Source of the DNA: Actinoplanes oblitus
GTDB taxonomy: Bacteria; Actinomycetota; Actinomycetes; Mycobacteriales; Micromonosporaceae
Length of the DNA: 64,000 nucleotides
Assembly: GCF_030252345.1 (NCBI RefSeq)
Contig: NZ_CP126980.1
Span: 1,751,501-1,815,500 of the forward strand
Direction: 5' to 3'
Notes under the pieces: model-generated
The model's database searches: none
What the model saw: the letters and a program-made list of their open reading frames with translations, nothing else
What the model was told of the DNA's origin: nothing
In this document: positions 19,900 through 28,084 of the stretch, piece by piece
Layout of the letters: every line of letters begins with the position of its first letter
How positions within the stretch are numbered: position 1 is the stretch's first letter
Made by a program: the position numbers and the translations under genes

Positions 19900-20145
19900 G
19901 GCCGCCGCCGTGATCTCGGGGTTCGGCGGCACACTGGCGGTGGCGGGGGCCCCCGGGAGGGTGGGCCCTCGGCTGGCCTCGGCTGCCCTCGGCTGGCCTC
20001 GGCTGGGGGCGTGGGCGAGCCGGGGCGGCCCCGCCGGGAAGCCCCGCGCGCGGGGCCCCGCCCGCGGCTGAGCCGCCGGTCGGATCCGGTGGGCAGCCCT
20101 CAACTACGCCGCCGGCGGGGGCACCCACCCCGGACGCCGCTCAAG

Positions 20146-20301
20146 CAGGCGCCGGCGCGACGTCCGGTTCGGTGGTACGGGTCATCCGGTCAGGCAGGGG
20201 CCGGCGCGACATCCGGTTCGGTGGTGCGGGTCATGCGTGCGGGCTGCGGTCAGGCAGGCGCCAGCGCGACGTCCGGTTCGGTGGTGCGGGTCAGCGTGCG
20301 G
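20146..20301. repeat. Three copies of the 3' end of the MFS gene
   Basis: Copies begin at 20146, 20191 and 20251. The third is the true end of the leftward MFS gene. The first two, downstream of its stop, still read on the minus strand as TRTTEPDVAPAPA followed by a stop. The preceding part of the 382-base gap (19900-20145) is low-complexity CTCGGCTGG-type repeats with no gene seen. Confidence 0.85.
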
Positions 20302-21455
20302 ACCCCGGGGATCAGCAGCTGCGCCGCGGACGAGGCGAAGAGGACGACCGCGCACGCGACCATCACCCGGTCGACCCCGAAACGGGCGGAGAGTGGCCCG
20401 GCCAGGGCGTTGCCCAGCGGCATCGCCAGGAAGGACGTCAGATAGTCCCAGGAGGCGACGCGGCCGAGCATGGCCTGCGGGACCCGGTCCTGGATGGCGG
20501 TCTCCCAGGCCACCGCGAAGAACATCAGGCCGCCGTATCCGATGATGGCGCCGGCGAGGATCGCGGTGAGCACGCCGGGCCGAACGTAGGACAGCGCCCA
20601 GAACGGCATGAGCAGCAGGGCCAGCCAGCCGGCCCGGAGCAGCCGGCGGGGCTGGAAGCGCAGGGCCAGCGCCGAGCCGAGCAGGCCGCCGAGGCCCTCG
20701 GCGGCCGAGATCCAGCCGAGGGCGTGCGCGCCGCCGAGGCGGTGCATGGCGATCACCTGGACCAGCACCAGGACCATCCCGTTGGCGATGTGGTAGACCG
20801 TGGCGCCGAACAGTCCGCCGATCAGCCAGTCACGGCCACGGATCTCCTGCCAGCCGGCGGCCAGTTCGCTGACCATCGAGGTACGGGGACCGCGCTCCGC
20901 GCGTACCGAAAGCATGGCGGCGAAGACGCCGGACAACCCGAAGCTGACCGCATTGGCGGCGAAGCCGGCCGGAGCGCCGAAGGCGGCGACGGTGAGGCCG
21001 CCGAGCGCCGGCCCGGCCACCCCGCAGGCGGTCTGCAGCATGGTCAGCGTGGCGTTGGCCCGCTGGAGCTGCTGGGCCGGGACGAGCAGCGGCTTGAGCG
21101 CGCTCATCGCCGGGGAGAAGAACGCGCCGGCGCCGGCCGAGACGACGGTGAGCGCGCAGAGCAGCGGCAGGTGGTAGCCGCCGCCGGCGAACATCGCCGC
21201 GATGCCGGCCGTGGCCAGCAGGCGGACCAGGTCGGAGACGGCCATGACGTGGCGCGGCTGGAGGCGGTCGGCCCAGACGCCGCCGAACAGCGTGCCGGCC
21301 AGCATGGTGATCACCGAGGCGGCCATCACCAGCCCGAGGTGACCGGCGCCGCCGCCATGGGTGACCACGGCGACGGCGAGTGCCACGGTCTGGAAGCCGT
21401 TGCCGAGCCAGGAGAGGGTCTGGCCGGAGGCGAGCAGGCGGAAGTCGCGAGTCAT
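20250..21455 (-). CDS. MFS transporter, DHA3/enterobactin-exporter-like
   Basis: A 401-residue major facilitator protein with about 12 hydrophobic helices. The N-terminus FRLLASGQTLSWLGNGFQTVALAVAV and the loop FGGVWADRLQPRHVM (motif A) are typical of drug or siderophore exporters of the MFS_1/MFS_3 group. It is divergent from a MarR regulator with 68 bases between starts, so it is the probable target of that repressor. The last 14 residues correspond to a sequence duplicated downstream. The substrate is unknown. Confidence 0.85.
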   Translation of the reverse strand: MTRDFRLLASGQTLSWLGNGFQTVALAVAVVTHGGGAGHLGLVMAASVITMLAGTLFGGVWADRLQPRHVMAVSDLVRLLATAGIAAMFAGGGYHLPLLCALTVVSAGAGAFFSPAMSALKPLLVPAQQLQRANATLTMLQTACGVAGPALGGLTVAAFGAPAGFAANAVSFGLSGVFAAMLSVRAERGPRTSMVSELAAGWQEIRGRDWLIGGLFGATVYHIANGMVLVLVQVIAMHRLGGAHALGWISAAEGLGGLLGSALALRFQPRRLLRAGWLALLLMPFWALSYVRPGVLTAILAGAIIGYGGLMFFAVAWETAIQDRVPQAMLGRVASWDYLTSFLAMPLGNALAGPLSARFGVDRVMVACAVVLFASSAAQLLIPGVRTLTRTTEPDVALAPA

Positions 21456-21474
21456 GCGGCCAAACTAGTTCACC

Positions 21475-21504
21475 ATCTAACTATCAATCAACTAATAATT
21501 AGAT
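21475..21504. promoter_or_regulatory. Putative MarR operator between the MFS and MarR genes
   Basis: An AT-rich island in a GC-rich background. It contains a perfect palindrome CTAATAATTAG (21492-21502) and an outer inverted pair ATCTAA (21475-21480) and TTAGAT (21499-21504). Its place between divergent starts fits repressor control of both genes. Confidence 0.55.
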
Positions 21505-21523
21505 CCTGTGCGAAACTGGTCGG

Positions 21524-22027
21524 GTGGAAGACGGTGTGGATCAGCATGTGGCCCGGTGGGCGTCGTTCTGGAAGGACGAGCCGCGGTTCGATCCGGAGGT
21601 CGAGGGCGCCCTGGTGCGGATGAAGCACATCGGGCGCTGGATCGAGCGGGCCGACGCGGCGGCGTTCGCGCACAACGCGGAGGACTTCACGCTGCAGGAC
21701 TACAAGACCCTGCACGTGCTCATGATCCAGCCGTGGCCGACCGAGGCGACCCCGGCGCAGCTGGCCGAGGCGGCGAAGGTGACCCGGGCGGCGATGACCA
21801 GCCGGCTCGATCGCCTGGAGGCGGCCGGTCTGGTGACCCGGACGATCGACGCCACCGACCGGCGGCGGGTGCTGATCCGGCCCACGCCGAGGGGCCGGGA
21901 GATGTGGGACCGCTACATCTTCGAGGGCATCGCCCGCGATCAGGCGGCCCTGGCGGCCCTCTCGCCGGCCGAGGTGGTGCAGCTCAACGCCCTGCTGCGA
22001 AAGGTCCTGCTCGCCCTGGGGGAGTGA
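21524..22027 (+). CDS. MarR-family transcriptional regulator
   Basis: A 167-residue winged-helix regulator. The recognition region is TPAQLAEAAKVTRAAMTSRLDRLEAAGLVTRTIDATDRRRVLIRPTPRG (about residues 82-130 in total), a typical MarR pattern with the DRR wing. The GTG start follows a divergent promoter region shared with the MFS exporter on the other strand. It most likely represses that exporter and itself. A hairpin follows the stop. Confidence 0.88.
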   Translation: MEDGVDQHVARWASFWKDEPRFDPEVEGALVRMKHIGRWIERADAAAFAHNAEDFTLQDYKTLHVLMIQPWPTEATPAQLAEAAKVTRAAMTSRLDRLEAAGLVTRTIDATDRRRVLIRPTPRGREMWDRYIFEGIARDQAALAALSPAEVVQLNALLRKVLLALGE

Positions 22028-22032
22028 GCAGC

Positions 22033-22066
22033 GTCTCCGCGGGGGACACCTCGCGGACGCGGAGAC
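22033..22066 (+). terminator. Hairpin after the MarR gene
   Basis: Perfect 9-base arms GTCTCCGCG and CGCGGAGAC with a 16-base loop, six bases after the stop. There is no U-run, so its strength is uncertain. Confidence 0.55.
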
Positions 22067-22198
22067 ACCAGGGGGGATCGCCGCGGCGTCGGGAGGCTCG
22101 CGGCGTTCTTCGGGGCCATTTTCGGGGTGCCTGGGCTGCGAGGCCTATCGGGGGATTCGTAGGCCGGCAGGCAGAAACGCCGAAAGTGTCGGGATTAT

Positions 22199-22867
22199 TT
22201 AGAATTTCGGGGCGTCGGGGGCTTCCAGGAGCCCCAGCCGCAGCGCCGTCATCAGCGCCTGCGCCCGGTTCGCCGCACCCAGTTTCTCGTAGAGCTTCGA
22301 GATGTGGGTCTTCGCCGTCGACTCGGAGACGAACAGCTGCTTGGCGATCCCGGCCACGCTCATGCCGTCGGCCAGCAGCCGCAGCACCTGACCCTCGCGC
22401 GGGGACAGCTGCGGGCCGGACGGGGCGAGCCGCCGCTTCATCGCCTCGGCCAGGTCGGCCGCGGTGAACGCGCTGGGCGCCGACGCGGCGTGCCGGGCGG
22501 CCGCGACGACCTCGTCGGCGGGCGCGGTCTTGGGCACGAACGCGCTGGCCCCGGCCTCGAGGGCGCCGAAGAGCTGGTCGTCGCCGGCGTACATGGTCAG
22601 CACCACGATGCCCATGTTGGCGTTGTTCTTCCGGAGGGCTCGGGTGGCCTCCAGGCCGCTGCCGTCGGGCAGCCGCAGATCCATGATCACGACATCCGGC
22701 TGCAGCGCGCCGGCCTGACGCACCGCCTCCGCGGCCGTCGCCGCCTCGCCGACGACCTCGAACTGACGGTCGCGCTCGAATGCGTGTCGCAGCCCCTTAC
22801 GGATCAAGTCGTGATCGTCGACAAGGAGGACCTTGGTGCGCGTCGTCGGCGCAGGACTGGTCGACAT
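22199..22867 (-). CDS. NarL/LuxR-family response regulator (MacR-like)
   Basis: A 222-residue response regulator. The receiver has DDHDLIRKG at the N-terminus, the phospho-acceptor in VVIMDLRLPDGSG (about residue 60) and a conserved Lys in FVPKTAPADEV. The C-terminal LuxR helix-turn-helix is LSPREGQVLRLLADGMSVAGIAKQLFVSESTAKTHISKLYEKLG in pattern. The kinase gene lies seven bases upstream on the same strand. Position next to the Rv2185c-like gene and glucokinase matches Streptomyces MacR/MacS, a morphogenesis and antibiotic regulator; orthology is inferred from synteny. Confidence 0.9.
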   Translation of the reverse strand: MSTSPAPTTRTKVLLVDDHDLIRKGLRHAFERDRQFEVVGEAATAAEAVRQAGALQPDVVIMDLRLPDGSGLEATRALRKNNANMGIVVLTMYAGDDQLFGALEAGASAFVPKTAPADEVVAAARHAASAPSAFTAADLAEAMKRRLAPSGPQLSPREGQVLRLLADGMSVAGIAKQLFVSESTAKTHISKLYEKLGAANRAQALMTALRLGLLEAPDAPKF

Positions 22868-22874
22868 GCTCGGG

Positions 22875-24584
22875 TTACTCCCCTTCTGGAGCGGAAACGC
22901 TATCCCGCACGCTATCGCGCCGGGGCGGGGTTCCGAGCACTACGGCGACGGTTGTCCCGCTGGGGTGTCTTGGGGTGATCTTGAGACGGCCCCGGATGCG
23001 CTCGGCCCGCTCGGCCATGATGGTCAGACCGTACCGGCCATCAGGTCGATTGTCGGCGAAACCCTTGCCGTCGTCGGAGACTTCGATTTCCGCGTACGGC
23101 GGATCCACCGTGCACGTGACCCACAGGTTCGACGCGCCCGCGTGCTTGCGGGCATTGGTGATCGCCTCCTGGGCGATCCGCAGCAGCTCGGCCTCGGTCG
23201 CGGCGGGCAGCCGCGCGGTGGACTCGTCGAAGGTGAAGTGCACCCGCAGGCCGGCACTGGTGCCCAGGGTCCGCGCGTACTCGGCGATCGCCGCGGCCAG
23301 GCCGCCGTTGCGGTCCACCTCCGAGCGCAGCTCGAACAGGCTCAGCCGCAGCTCGGTGATCACCCGGGTCACCTCGCCGCGCAGGGCGCGCAGCTCCTCG
23401 GCGGTCTCCTCGGCGCCCTCCGGCAGGGTGGCCTGGGCGTTGTCGATGCCGTAACCGACCATCACCAGCTCCTGGGCGACGCCGTCGTGGATCTCCCGGG
23501 CCAGGCGCTGGCGCTCCTCGTTGGTCGCCAGGGAGCGGACGTCGTCGAAGAGCAACGCGGCCTCCAGGCGCAGCGCGGCCGGGCCGGTCACCTCGGTCAC
23601 CGACTGCACGACGGCCGGCGGGTACGCCCCCGCGGCGTCCGTCTCCAGGATCACCAGGCCGATCGTGCGGACCCCGGCGACCAGCGGGATCACCAGCGAG
23701 GAGACCTCGCCGCCGCGGTGCGTACGGGCCTGCGACCGGCTGGCCACGTGCGGCTGCTGGGTGGCCCAGGCGTCGGCGATCGCCGAGTCCGCGTCGAGGG
23801 TGGTCTCCCAGTCGACCCGCTCGGCGCCGGTCTGGGCGAGCACCACGAGCCGGCCGCCGCCGCTGGCCGACAGCACCGCGGCCCGATGGCCGGGGGCGAC
23901 CGCGCGCAACTCCTCGAGCAGGTGCTCGGAGATGCCGCCCGGGTCCAGGGTGGCGCCCGGCAGCGACCGGGCCACGCTGCGCAGCTGGGTGAGCAGGCGG
24001 GTGGCCTCCGCGTACGGCTGGGGGGTGGGCTCGGCGGGCTGCAGGAACTGGCGCATCGCCTCGGCGGCGAACGTCACGATCGCACCGAGCACCAGCCACT
24101 GCCCACCGGCCGCCAGGTATCCCGGCTCGGCGAGCACGGCTTTCGGGTCGGCCAGCGCGCCGCCGGCGACCAGGGCCACCGCGGCCACCCCGAGCAGCGC
24201 GGCACCCTCGGTCGGCTTGCGGCGCAGCGCCGCGGTGAGCAGCGGCACCGCCAGGTAGGGCAGGATCGCCTCGGCGCCGAAGCCCTGCGCCACGCCGTCG
24301 GACGCGCGCGCGATCGAGCCGGCGGCCAGGCCGGTCACGATCACCTCGGCGAACCGGCCGGCCGGGGCCAGGATCGGGTGCCCCCGGAAGAAGAACGCGG
24401 GCAGCGCGGCGACCGCCAGCAGGGCGATCCACCCCAGCTGGCGGGGGTCGTTGGTGGCGATCACGGTGAGCACCGCGACCAGCGCGAGCATGATCACGCG
24501 CGACGCGGCTTCGAGCGGACGGATGCGCGTGGATCCGCTGGCTAGGGCTGGCACGTCACGGATCGTAGCGGCCCCGGCCGACAT
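22875..24584 (-). CDS. Sensor histidine kinase, HisKA_3/GAF (MacS-like)
   Basis: A 569-residue membrane kinase. The N-terminal 180 residues hold five or six hydrophobic helices. A GAF-like region follows (about 215-360). The HisKA_3 dimerisation domain carries the phospho-accepting His in RQRLAREIHDGVAQE (about residue 375), and the ATPase domain has EAITNARKHAGA and SDDGKGF. I chose the ATG at 24584 (MSAGAATIRDV); a GTG at 24554 is possible, and longer frames would overlap the divergent SRPBCC gene. It pairs with the adjacent response regulator. Confidence 0.88.
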   Translation of the reverse strand: MSAGAATIRDVPALASGSTRIRPLEAASRVIMLALVAVLTVIATNDPRQLGWIALLAVAALPAFFFRGHPILAPAGRFAEVIVTGLAAGSIARASDGVAQGFGAEAILPYLAVPLLTAALRRKPTEGAALLGVAAVALVAGGALADPKAVLAEPGYLAAGGQWLVLGAIVTFAAEAMRQFLQPAEPTPQPYAEATRLLTQLRSVARSLPGATLDPGGISEHLLEELRAVAPGHRAAVLSASGGGRLVVLAQTGAERVDWETTLDADSAIADAWATQQPHVASRSQARTHRGGEVSSLVIPLVAGVRTIGLVILETDAAGAYPPAVVQSVTEVTGPAALRLEAALLFDDVRSLATNEERQRLAREIHDGVAQELVMVGYGIDNAQATLPEGAEETAEELRALRGEVTRVITELRLSLFELRSEVDRNGGLAAAIAEYARTLGTSAGLRVHFTFDESTARLPAATEAELLRIAQEAITNARKHAGASNLWVTCTVDPPYAEIEVSDDGKGFADNRPDGRYGLTIMAERAERIRGRLKITPRHPSGTTVAVVLGTPPRRDSVRDSVSAPEGE

Positions 24585-24645
24585 CGGCTCGTCGGCGACG
24601 GGGCGGTGGCACGCTTTGTCGCATCCAGCGGGTAGCCTCCCGTGC

Positions 24646-25098
24646 ATGGCGGACACCTCGACGCAGTCGATCCAGGTCCATGCGCCGCTGGCCAAGGTCG
24701 CCGCGGTCATCTGCGACTTCCCGGCCTATCCGGAGTGGGCCGAGGCGATCAAGCAGGTCACGATCGTCGAGGAGTATGAGGACGGCTACGCCGCCCAGGT
24801 GACCTTCCGGATCGACGCCGGCGTGATGGCCGACGAGTACACGCTGGAGTACGCGTACGCCGACGATCTCTCCCGGATCGAGTGGCACCTGGTCGCGCCG
24901 TCCAAGACGCAGAAGTCCCAGGAGGGCTCCTACGACCTGGTCGAGGCCGCCGACGGCACCACCACGGTGACCTATTCGCTGGCCGTGGAGCTGGCCATCG
25001 GCATGCTCGGGATGTTCCGCCGCAAGGCCGAGAAACTGATCATGGATACGGCGCTCAAGGAGCTCAAGCGCCGGGTGGAGAGCCTGCCCGCGGCCTGA
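24646..25098 (+). CDS. SRPBCC (START-like) lipid/polyketide-binding fold protein, Rv2185c-like
   Basis: A 150-residue protein of the polyketide cyclase/dehydrase and lipid-transport superfamily. The start TSTQSIQVHAPLAKVAAVICDFPAYPEWAEAI and the ending KLIMDTALKELKRRVESL are typical of the helix-grip fold, which makes a hydrophobic pocket. The orthologue Rv2185c lies in the same neighbourhood in mycobacteria. The ligand is unknown. It is divergent from the sensor kinase. The last 40 or so bases of the gene are partly duplicated downstream at 25173-25214. Confidence 0.88.
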   Translation: MADTSTQSIQVHAPLAKVAAVICDFPAYPEWAEAIKQVTIVEEYEDGYAAQVTFRIDAGVMADEYTLEYAYADDLSRIEWHLVAPSKTQKSQEGSYDLVEAADGTTTVTYSLAVELAIGMLGMFRRKAEKLIMDTALKELKRRVESLPAA

Positions 25099-25214
25099 CC
25101 GCGGCGGCTCGACGCGCTCCGTGGCCGCGCGCCGCGGGGCACTCGACGCGCTGTTCGCGGTCCCGCCGCGAGGCGCTCGACGAGCTTCTGGCACCGGGTG
25201 GAGAGCCTGCCCGC
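25071..25214. repeat. Direct repeat of the SRPBCC gene 3' end
   Basis: A 21-base sequence (CCGGGTGGAGAGCC then TGCCCGC) at 25071-25091 recurs exactly at 25194-25214, with weaker similarity extending about 20 bases upstream of each copy. Between them three CTCGACGNGCT segments repeat at about 35-base spacing. Confidence 0.7.
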
Positions 25215-25235
25215 AGCGAGCGTGAGGGGGAGCGG

Positions 25236-26390
25236 ATGGCCGGGTCAGCACGCGAGGAGGCCGAGCGGCTCGTCGCCACGATTCTCGCCCGGGCCGCGAC
25301 GGCCGGGGTCGGTGCCGCGGCGCGAGGCCGCTTCTCGTCGAAGGACTCCTCGCGTACGCACAATGTCGTCTCGGACGCCGCCACGCTGGTGGGCGGCACC
25401 GTGGACGGCTTCTTCGGCGCGCTGAACGACGTGGCCCGGGGCGCCGAGGGCGGCGCACGGCCGGGCGGCGGTGGCGGCAGATGGGCCACCGGCAGCCCGG
25501 AGTGCTGTGTCTGCCCGGTCTGCAAGGCGATCGCCGCGGCCCGGGATCCCAGCCCGGAGACCGCCTTCAAGATCGCCAGCAGTGCCGGGGACATCGCCAC
25601 CGGCGCGGCGAGCGTGCTGCGCGGGCTGGCCTCGCTGGCCGGCTCGATGCAGGGCGATCGGGCACGAAAATCACCCGGTGGGGGAGCGGCCCGGCCCGGT
25701 GCGGCGCCGGAGGAGACCTGGTCGGCGGCCACCCGGAGCGCCGCCGGCTCGACCACCGCGGCCGCCCCCGAGCAGGCGGGCGGGGCGCCCGGCGCGGATC
25801 CGTGGGCGGCCGCGACGGCGGAGAGTGCGCGCGAGGCGGAGCTGGCGCGAGCCCGGGCCAAGGCCGCCGAGGAGGCGGTGGCGCGGGCGGTCGCCGAGGC
25901 GCGACGGGTGGCGCGGGGCGTGTCCACCGGCGGGGCCGCGGACGTGCCGGAGCAGGAGGGCGCAGCCGCCGGCGTACCGGCAGGCGGCGGGCGAACCGCG
26001 ACCGAGGGTGGCGGCCGTGACCAGGGGGAGTCCGCCCCGGCGCCGGAGTCGGCCGCTGAGCCGCCGGCGAGCGGCGGGCCGGAAGCGGCCGGCGGGCCGG
26101 AAGCGGCCGGCGGGCCGGAAGCGGCCGCTGAGGCGGTGACGGGCGACGGGTCCGCGGCGGCCGGTGGGTCCCCGGCGGGGAAGAAAGCGGCGAAACGGAA
26201 CGGGTCGGCGAGGCGAGTTCCGGGTAATCGGGGGAAAGCGGGTTCTGACGTCTGGTCCGTGGTCACCGCGGAGGCCGCCGCACACGACGCGGCCGCGCAC
26301 CGTAGCGTGGATCATGACCTGGGCGCCTCGGCGCCCGAGGACCGCGACGCGGCTCCGGGCGACGGCGCCCGCGACGGCGACGCGGTGTGA
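25236..26390 (+). CDS. Unknown Ala/Glu-rich protein with a Cys cluster and repeated Trp motifs
   Basis: A 384-residue protein I do not recognise. Residues 1-60 are helical. A cluster C90-C91-x-C93-x2-C96 (ECCVCPVCKAIAAARD) could bind metal. The remainder is low-complexity Ala/Gly/Pro/Glu sequence with three similar motifs: ETWSAATRSAAG (W162), DPWAAATAESAR (W190) and DVWSVVTAEAAA (W340). A three-copy 18-bp repeat (26073-26126) encodes GPEAAG. The D-x-W-A-x2 motif recalls DUF5304 proteins found near glucokinase in streptomycetes, but I am not certain. The ATG at 25236 follows GGGGGAG. glk starts 25 bases downstream. Confidence 0.7.
   Translation: MAGSAREEAERLVATILARAATAGVGAAARGRFSSKDSSRTHNVVSDAATLVGGTVDGFFGALNDVARGAEGGARPGGGGGRWATGSPECCVCPVCKAIAAARDPSPETAFKIASSAGDIATGAASVLRGLASLAGSMQGDRARKSPGGGAARPGAAPEETWSAATRSAAGSTTAAAPEQAGGAPGADPWAAATAESAREAELARARAKAAEEAVARAVAEARRVARGVSTGGAADVPEQEGAAAGVPAGGGRTATEGGGRDQGESAPAPESAAEPPASGGPEAAGGPEAAGGPEAAAEAVTGDGSAAAGGSPAGKKAAKRNGSARRVPGNRGKAGSDVWSVVTAEAAAHDAAAHRSVDHDLGASAPEDRDAAPGDGARDGDAV
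26073..26126. repeat. 18-bp in-frame tandem repeat, 3 copies
   Basis: GGCGGGCCGGAAGCGGCC occurs three times in a row from 26073, encoding GGPEAA/GPEAAG inside the unknown Ala-rich protein. Confidence 0.9.
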
Positions 26391-26415
26391 ACTTGCTTCA
26401 GAGGGGACGGGCAGC

Positions 26416-27366
26416 GTGACGCTGACCATCGGAATCGACGTCGGCGGTACCAAGGTGGCCGGCGGCGTGGTCGACGAGCTCGGCAACGTGCTGGCGTCGA
26501 ACCGCCGGCCGACGCCGGCGGAGGACCCGGCCGGCACCCGGGACACGATCGTCGAGGTGGCCGCCGAGCTGGCGGCGCAGTACCCGGAGGCGACAGCGGT
26601 CGGGATCGGTGCCGCGGCGTGGATCGACGCGGCCGGTTCGACGGTGCTGTTCGCGCCGAACCTGGCTTGGCGCGACGAGCCGCTGCGGGACTACGTCGCC
26701 AAGGCCGTCGGCCTGCCGACCGTGCTGGAGAACGACGCCAACGTCGCGGCCTGGGCGGAGTTCCGGTTCGGGGTGGCCAAGCACGCCGACGACTCGATGG
26801 TGATGATCACCGTGGGGACCGGGATCGGCGGCGGCATCGTGCTGGGTGGCAGCCTCTGGCGCGGCTCCAACGGCACCGCCGGCGAGCTGGGCCACATCCA
26901 GTCGGTGCCGGACGGGCATCCGTGCGGCTGCGGCCGGCTCGGCTGCCTGGAGCAGTACGCGAGCGGCAACGCCCTGGTCCGGTTCGGCCGGGCCGGCGCC
27001 CGGCAGGAGCCGGAGCGCGCCGCCAAGCTGATCGAGCTGGCCGGCGGCGACCCGCTGGCCATCACCGGCCGGCAGATCACCGAGGCGGCCCGGGCCGGCG
27101 ACGGCGTGGCGATGGACGCGTTCGCCCAGGTCGGCTACTGGCTCGGGGTGGCCCTGGCGGATCTCGCGCAGAGCCTGGACCCGCAGATCCTGGTGATCGG
27201 TGGCGGCGTGATCGACGCCGGCCCGCTGCTGATGGGCCCGGCCGAGCGGACCTATCGCGATCAGCTCGCCCAGCGCAACCGCTTCCCGGTCGCCGAGGTG
27301 CACGCCGCCCAGATGGGCAACGTGGCCGGCGTGGTCGGCGCGGCGGATCTCGCCCGGCGCGCCTGA
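26416..27366 (+). CDS. glk: ROK-family glucokinase
   Basis: A 316-residue sugar kinase that phosphorylates glucose with ATP. The phosphate-binding motif GIDVGGTKVAGGVVD is at the N-terminus. The ROK zinc motif is CGCGRLGCLEQYASG (about residues 170-184), with its upstream His in ELGHIQS. The catalytic Asp region is ENDANVAAWAE. The start is GTG at 26416. Orthologues in Streptomyces (GlkA) are central to carbon catabolite repression. The gene order cyclase-like, unknown protein, glucokinase, EEP nuclease is also found there. Confidence 0.93.
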   Translation: MTLTIGIDVGGTKVAGGVVDELGNVLASNRRPTPAEDPAGTRDTIVEVAAELAAQYPEATAVGIGAAAWIDAAGSTVLFAPNLAWRDEPLRDYVAKAVGLPTVLENDANVAAWAEFRFGVAKHADDSMVMITVGTGIGGGIVLGGSLWRGSNGTAGELGHIQSVPDGHPCGCGRLGCLEQYASGNALVRFGRAGARQEPERAAKLIELAGGDPLAITGRQITEAARAGDGVAMDAFAQVGYWLGVALADLAQSLDPQILVIGGGVIDAGPLLMGPAERTYRDQLAQRNRFPVAEVHAAQMGNVAGVVGAADLARRA

Positions 27367-27381
27367 GACCTGGTGGTGGGG

Positions 27382-28059
27382 ATGTCCGGGGTGCCGTTGC
27401 GGGTGCTCGGCTGGAACGTGCACGGGTTGAAGGACGACCGGGCCGCGCTGGTGAGCCTGATCCGTGAACTGGCCCCGGACGTCCTCGTGCTGCAGGAGGC
27501 CCCGCGCCGGTTCCGCTGGCGGCACCGCAGCGCCGCGCTGGCCGGCGAGTGCGGGCTGGTGGTGGCGGCCGGTGGGCTGCCCGCCCTGGGCAACCTGCTG
27601 CTGGTCAGCCTGCGGGTGGCGGTCGGCGAGACCTGGTGCCTGCGCTACCCGCTGACCCCGGGCCGGCATCTGCGCGGCGCGTTCTTCGCCCGCTGCCGGG
27701 TGCGCGGCGCGGCGTTCACCGTCTCCGGCTCGCACCTGGCCACCGATCCGGCCGAGCGCCCGGCCCAGGCGATGCACTGGAAAACCGAGCTGGCGGCCCT
27801 GACCGGCCCGGTGATCGCGTCCGCCGACCTGAACGAGGGCCCGGGCGGCGGCGCCTGGCGCACCGTCGAGGACGGCCTGCTGACCACCAAGGACGACGAG
27901 CCGACCTTCCCGGCCACCGCGCCCAGCCGGCGCATCGACGGGATCTTCGTCAGTCCGGACGTGCAGATCGAGCGATACGAGATCATCGCGACCGATCGGG
28001 CACGTGTCGCGAGTGACCATCTTCCGGTCCTCGCGGACCTTCTACTCCCTTCCGGCTGA
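27382..28059 (+). CDS. Endonuclease/exonuclease/phosphatase (EEP) superfamily protein
   Basis: A 225-residue EEP-fold metal-dependent phosphoesterase. Signature segments are RVLGWNVHGLKDD (catalytic Asn), DVLVLQEAPRRF (metal-binding Glu), ASADLNEGPGG (Asp-x-Asn) and VASDHLPVLADL (C-terminal Asp-His). The substrate could be nucleic acid, a phospholipid headgroup or inositol phosphate. The ATG at 27382 has GGTGGTGGGG upstream; GTG at 27373 is an alternative. It follows glk by 15 bases and the FMO gene follows after 25. Confidence 0.87.
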   Translation: MSGVPLRVLGWNVHGLKDDRAALVSLIRELAPDVLVLQEAPRRFRWRHRSAALAGECGLVVAAGGLPALGNLLLVSLRVAVGETWCLRYPLTPGRHLRGAFFARCRVRGAAFTVSGSHLATDPAERPAQAMHWKTELAALTGPVIASADLNEGPGGGAWRTVEDGLLTTKDDEPTFPATAPSRRIDGIFVSPDVQIERYEIIATDRARVASDHLPVLADLLLPSG

Positions 28060-28084
28060 GACCCACGTCTGGCAGGATCGCCGG

